Assembly (NCBI GenBank): GCA_018432935.1
Contig: JAHDSF010000017.1
Location: 124,001-188,000 of the forward strand
Direction: 5' to 3'
Length of the DNA stretch: 64,000 nt
DNA from: Rhodospirillales bacterium
Lineage (GTDB): Bacteria > Pseudomonadota > Alphaproteobacteria > Rhodospirillales > Shumkoniaceae
Shown: positions 63,379 through 64,000 of the stretch, piece after piece
Numbering within the stretch: position 1 is the first letter of the stretch
How the letters are laid out: every line of letters begins with the position of its first letter
Program-made: the position numbers and the translations under genes
The notes under the pieces: model-generated
The model's database searches: none
What the model saw: only the letters and a program-made list of their open reading frames with translations
What the model was told of the DNA's origin: nothing

Positions 63379-64000
63379 ATGACCACGGGAAACAGCTCGC
63401 AGCCTACCCCCGGCGCACCTGCCCGCAAGGGCGGCGGGCCGGAGGCTGCCGCCTCGGGAGACCCGTTCCAGACCTTGGTCGCGCTGCCGCCCCAGACGGA
63501 CCGTGCCACCCTGGTGCGGACGATCGACGCCGCGGTGGCGACGGTACTGCGCCGGCTGCAGGAGAAAGAACCTGGCCAGCCGCTGGGCGACGAGCTGATC
63601 CGCCTGACGCGCTCGGCGATCGACTTTCTCGAAGCGTGCACGTCCGTGCAGGATGCCGATTTCGGCAAGCAGACCAAGGTTTGGGCCGCCCAACTGCAGG
63701 AGGCGTTCGGCGCCGCCGCAGCCAGCGCCCGCCCCGCGGGCCCGCCGCCAAGAAAAGCCCCGGCGCCGTCCAAGCCGGCGGGGCCGTCCGGCGAGAAGCG
63801 GCCCGCCGCCGCGGCAAAGCCGCCCAGCGCAGGCGAAGCCTTCAGGGCTGCGTTCGAGGCTTCCCTCTGCCGCCATATCCGGCGCCGCGCGGAGGCCTTC
63901 GAGGTCCCCGTCCGCAATCAAGAGCGGCTGCCCTTCGTGTTGGCGCCGGCCTTTTCCGTCGTGCTCGAACAGATCGTGAAGGCGCGCTTCGTCCCGCCGA
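63379..64000 (+). CDS. N-terminal part of an unrecognised Ala/Pro-rich protein
   Basis: An ATG at 63379 opens a frame that stays open to the right edge (207 codons). Residues ~30-115 look helical (TLVRTIDAAVATVLRRLQEK, ELIRLTRSAIDFLEACTSVQ), a Pro/Ala/Lys-rich linker follows (~118-155, RPAGPPPRKAPAPSKPAGP), then a second folded part begins (AFRAAFEASLCRHIRRRAEA). No signal peptide or membrane segment. No family recognised; it has its own likely promoter. Confidence 0.6.
   Translation, partial: MTTGNSSQPTPGAPARKGGGPEAAASGDPFQTLVALPPQTDRATLVRTIDAAVATVLRRLQEKEPGQPLGDELIRLTRSAIDFLEACTSVQDADFGKQTKVWAAQLQEAFGAAAASARPAGPPPRKAPAPSKPAGPSGEKRPAAAAKPPSAGEAFRAAFEASLCRHIRRRAEAFEVPVRNQERLPFVLAPAFSVVLEQIVKARFVPP

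Overview
This 64 kb window is about two-thirds G+C and densely coded. It looks like the chromosome of an alphaproteobacterium, probably near the Rhodospirillales. The reasons are the glyQ-glyS-ppdK gene order, the abundance of TRAP and tripartite tricarboxylate (TTT) transporters, GAF/PAS histidine kinases, and two kinds of dispersed extragenic palindrome whose spurious translations (RHSGESRN-like and MVRQAHHE-like) are common in this group. I see no rRNA, tRNA, CRISPR array, insertion sequence or prophage.

Layout. 0-9 kb: an exported beta-propeller-type protein, a membrane protein, a bacterioferritin-like protein and a giant modular von Willebrand A/peptidoglycan-binding surface protein. 9-17.2 kb: a metallo-beta-lactamase-fold lipoprotein, a GAF histidine kinase, a ketopantoate reductase homologue, a stand-alone CheB-type methylesterase, and a CheB-CheR-PAS-kinase hybrid split by a frameshift in a run of twelve G. 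17.6-23.2 kb: glyQ, glyS and ppdK. 23.3-31.4 kb: a cytochrome c, a CyuA-type L-cysteine desulfidase, and a pentose-phosphate operon (DUF1328 protein, rpiB, zwf, pgl and a fused transaldolase-transketolase). 31.6-37.3 kb: a TetR-controlled YbhGFSR-like ABC exporter with a clear operator. 37.4-39.4 kb: zur-znuC-znuB, without znuA. 39.5-40.7 kb: a beta-helix protein and a small Gly-rich lipoprotein.

40.7-58.6 kb is the most interesting part: a catabolic island built around a LysR regulator. The minus strand carries, in order of transcription, an HMG-CoA-lyase-type lyase, an acylating aldehyde dehydrogenase, a ThDP enzyme, a xylose-isomerase-type TIM barrel, 3-dehydroquinate dehydratase (aroQ), an AroE-like dehydrogenase, a GntR regulator, a TRAP transporter and a second AroE-like dehydrogenase. 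The plus strand carries the LysR regulator, tctCBA and a QuiC-type 3-dehydroshikimate dehydratase. Conversion of quinate/shikimate-type hydroaromatics to protocatechuate is well supported. The ThDP enzyme, acylating dehydrogenase and lyase are not needed for that route; they suggest a second, undescribed ring- or chain-cleaving branch. Both AroE-like proteins lack the two shikimate-binding serines.

58.7-64 kb: a Crp/Fnr regulator, a DUF58 / DUF4129-type membrane protein / MoxR operon, and the start of an unrecognised gene that runs off the right edge.
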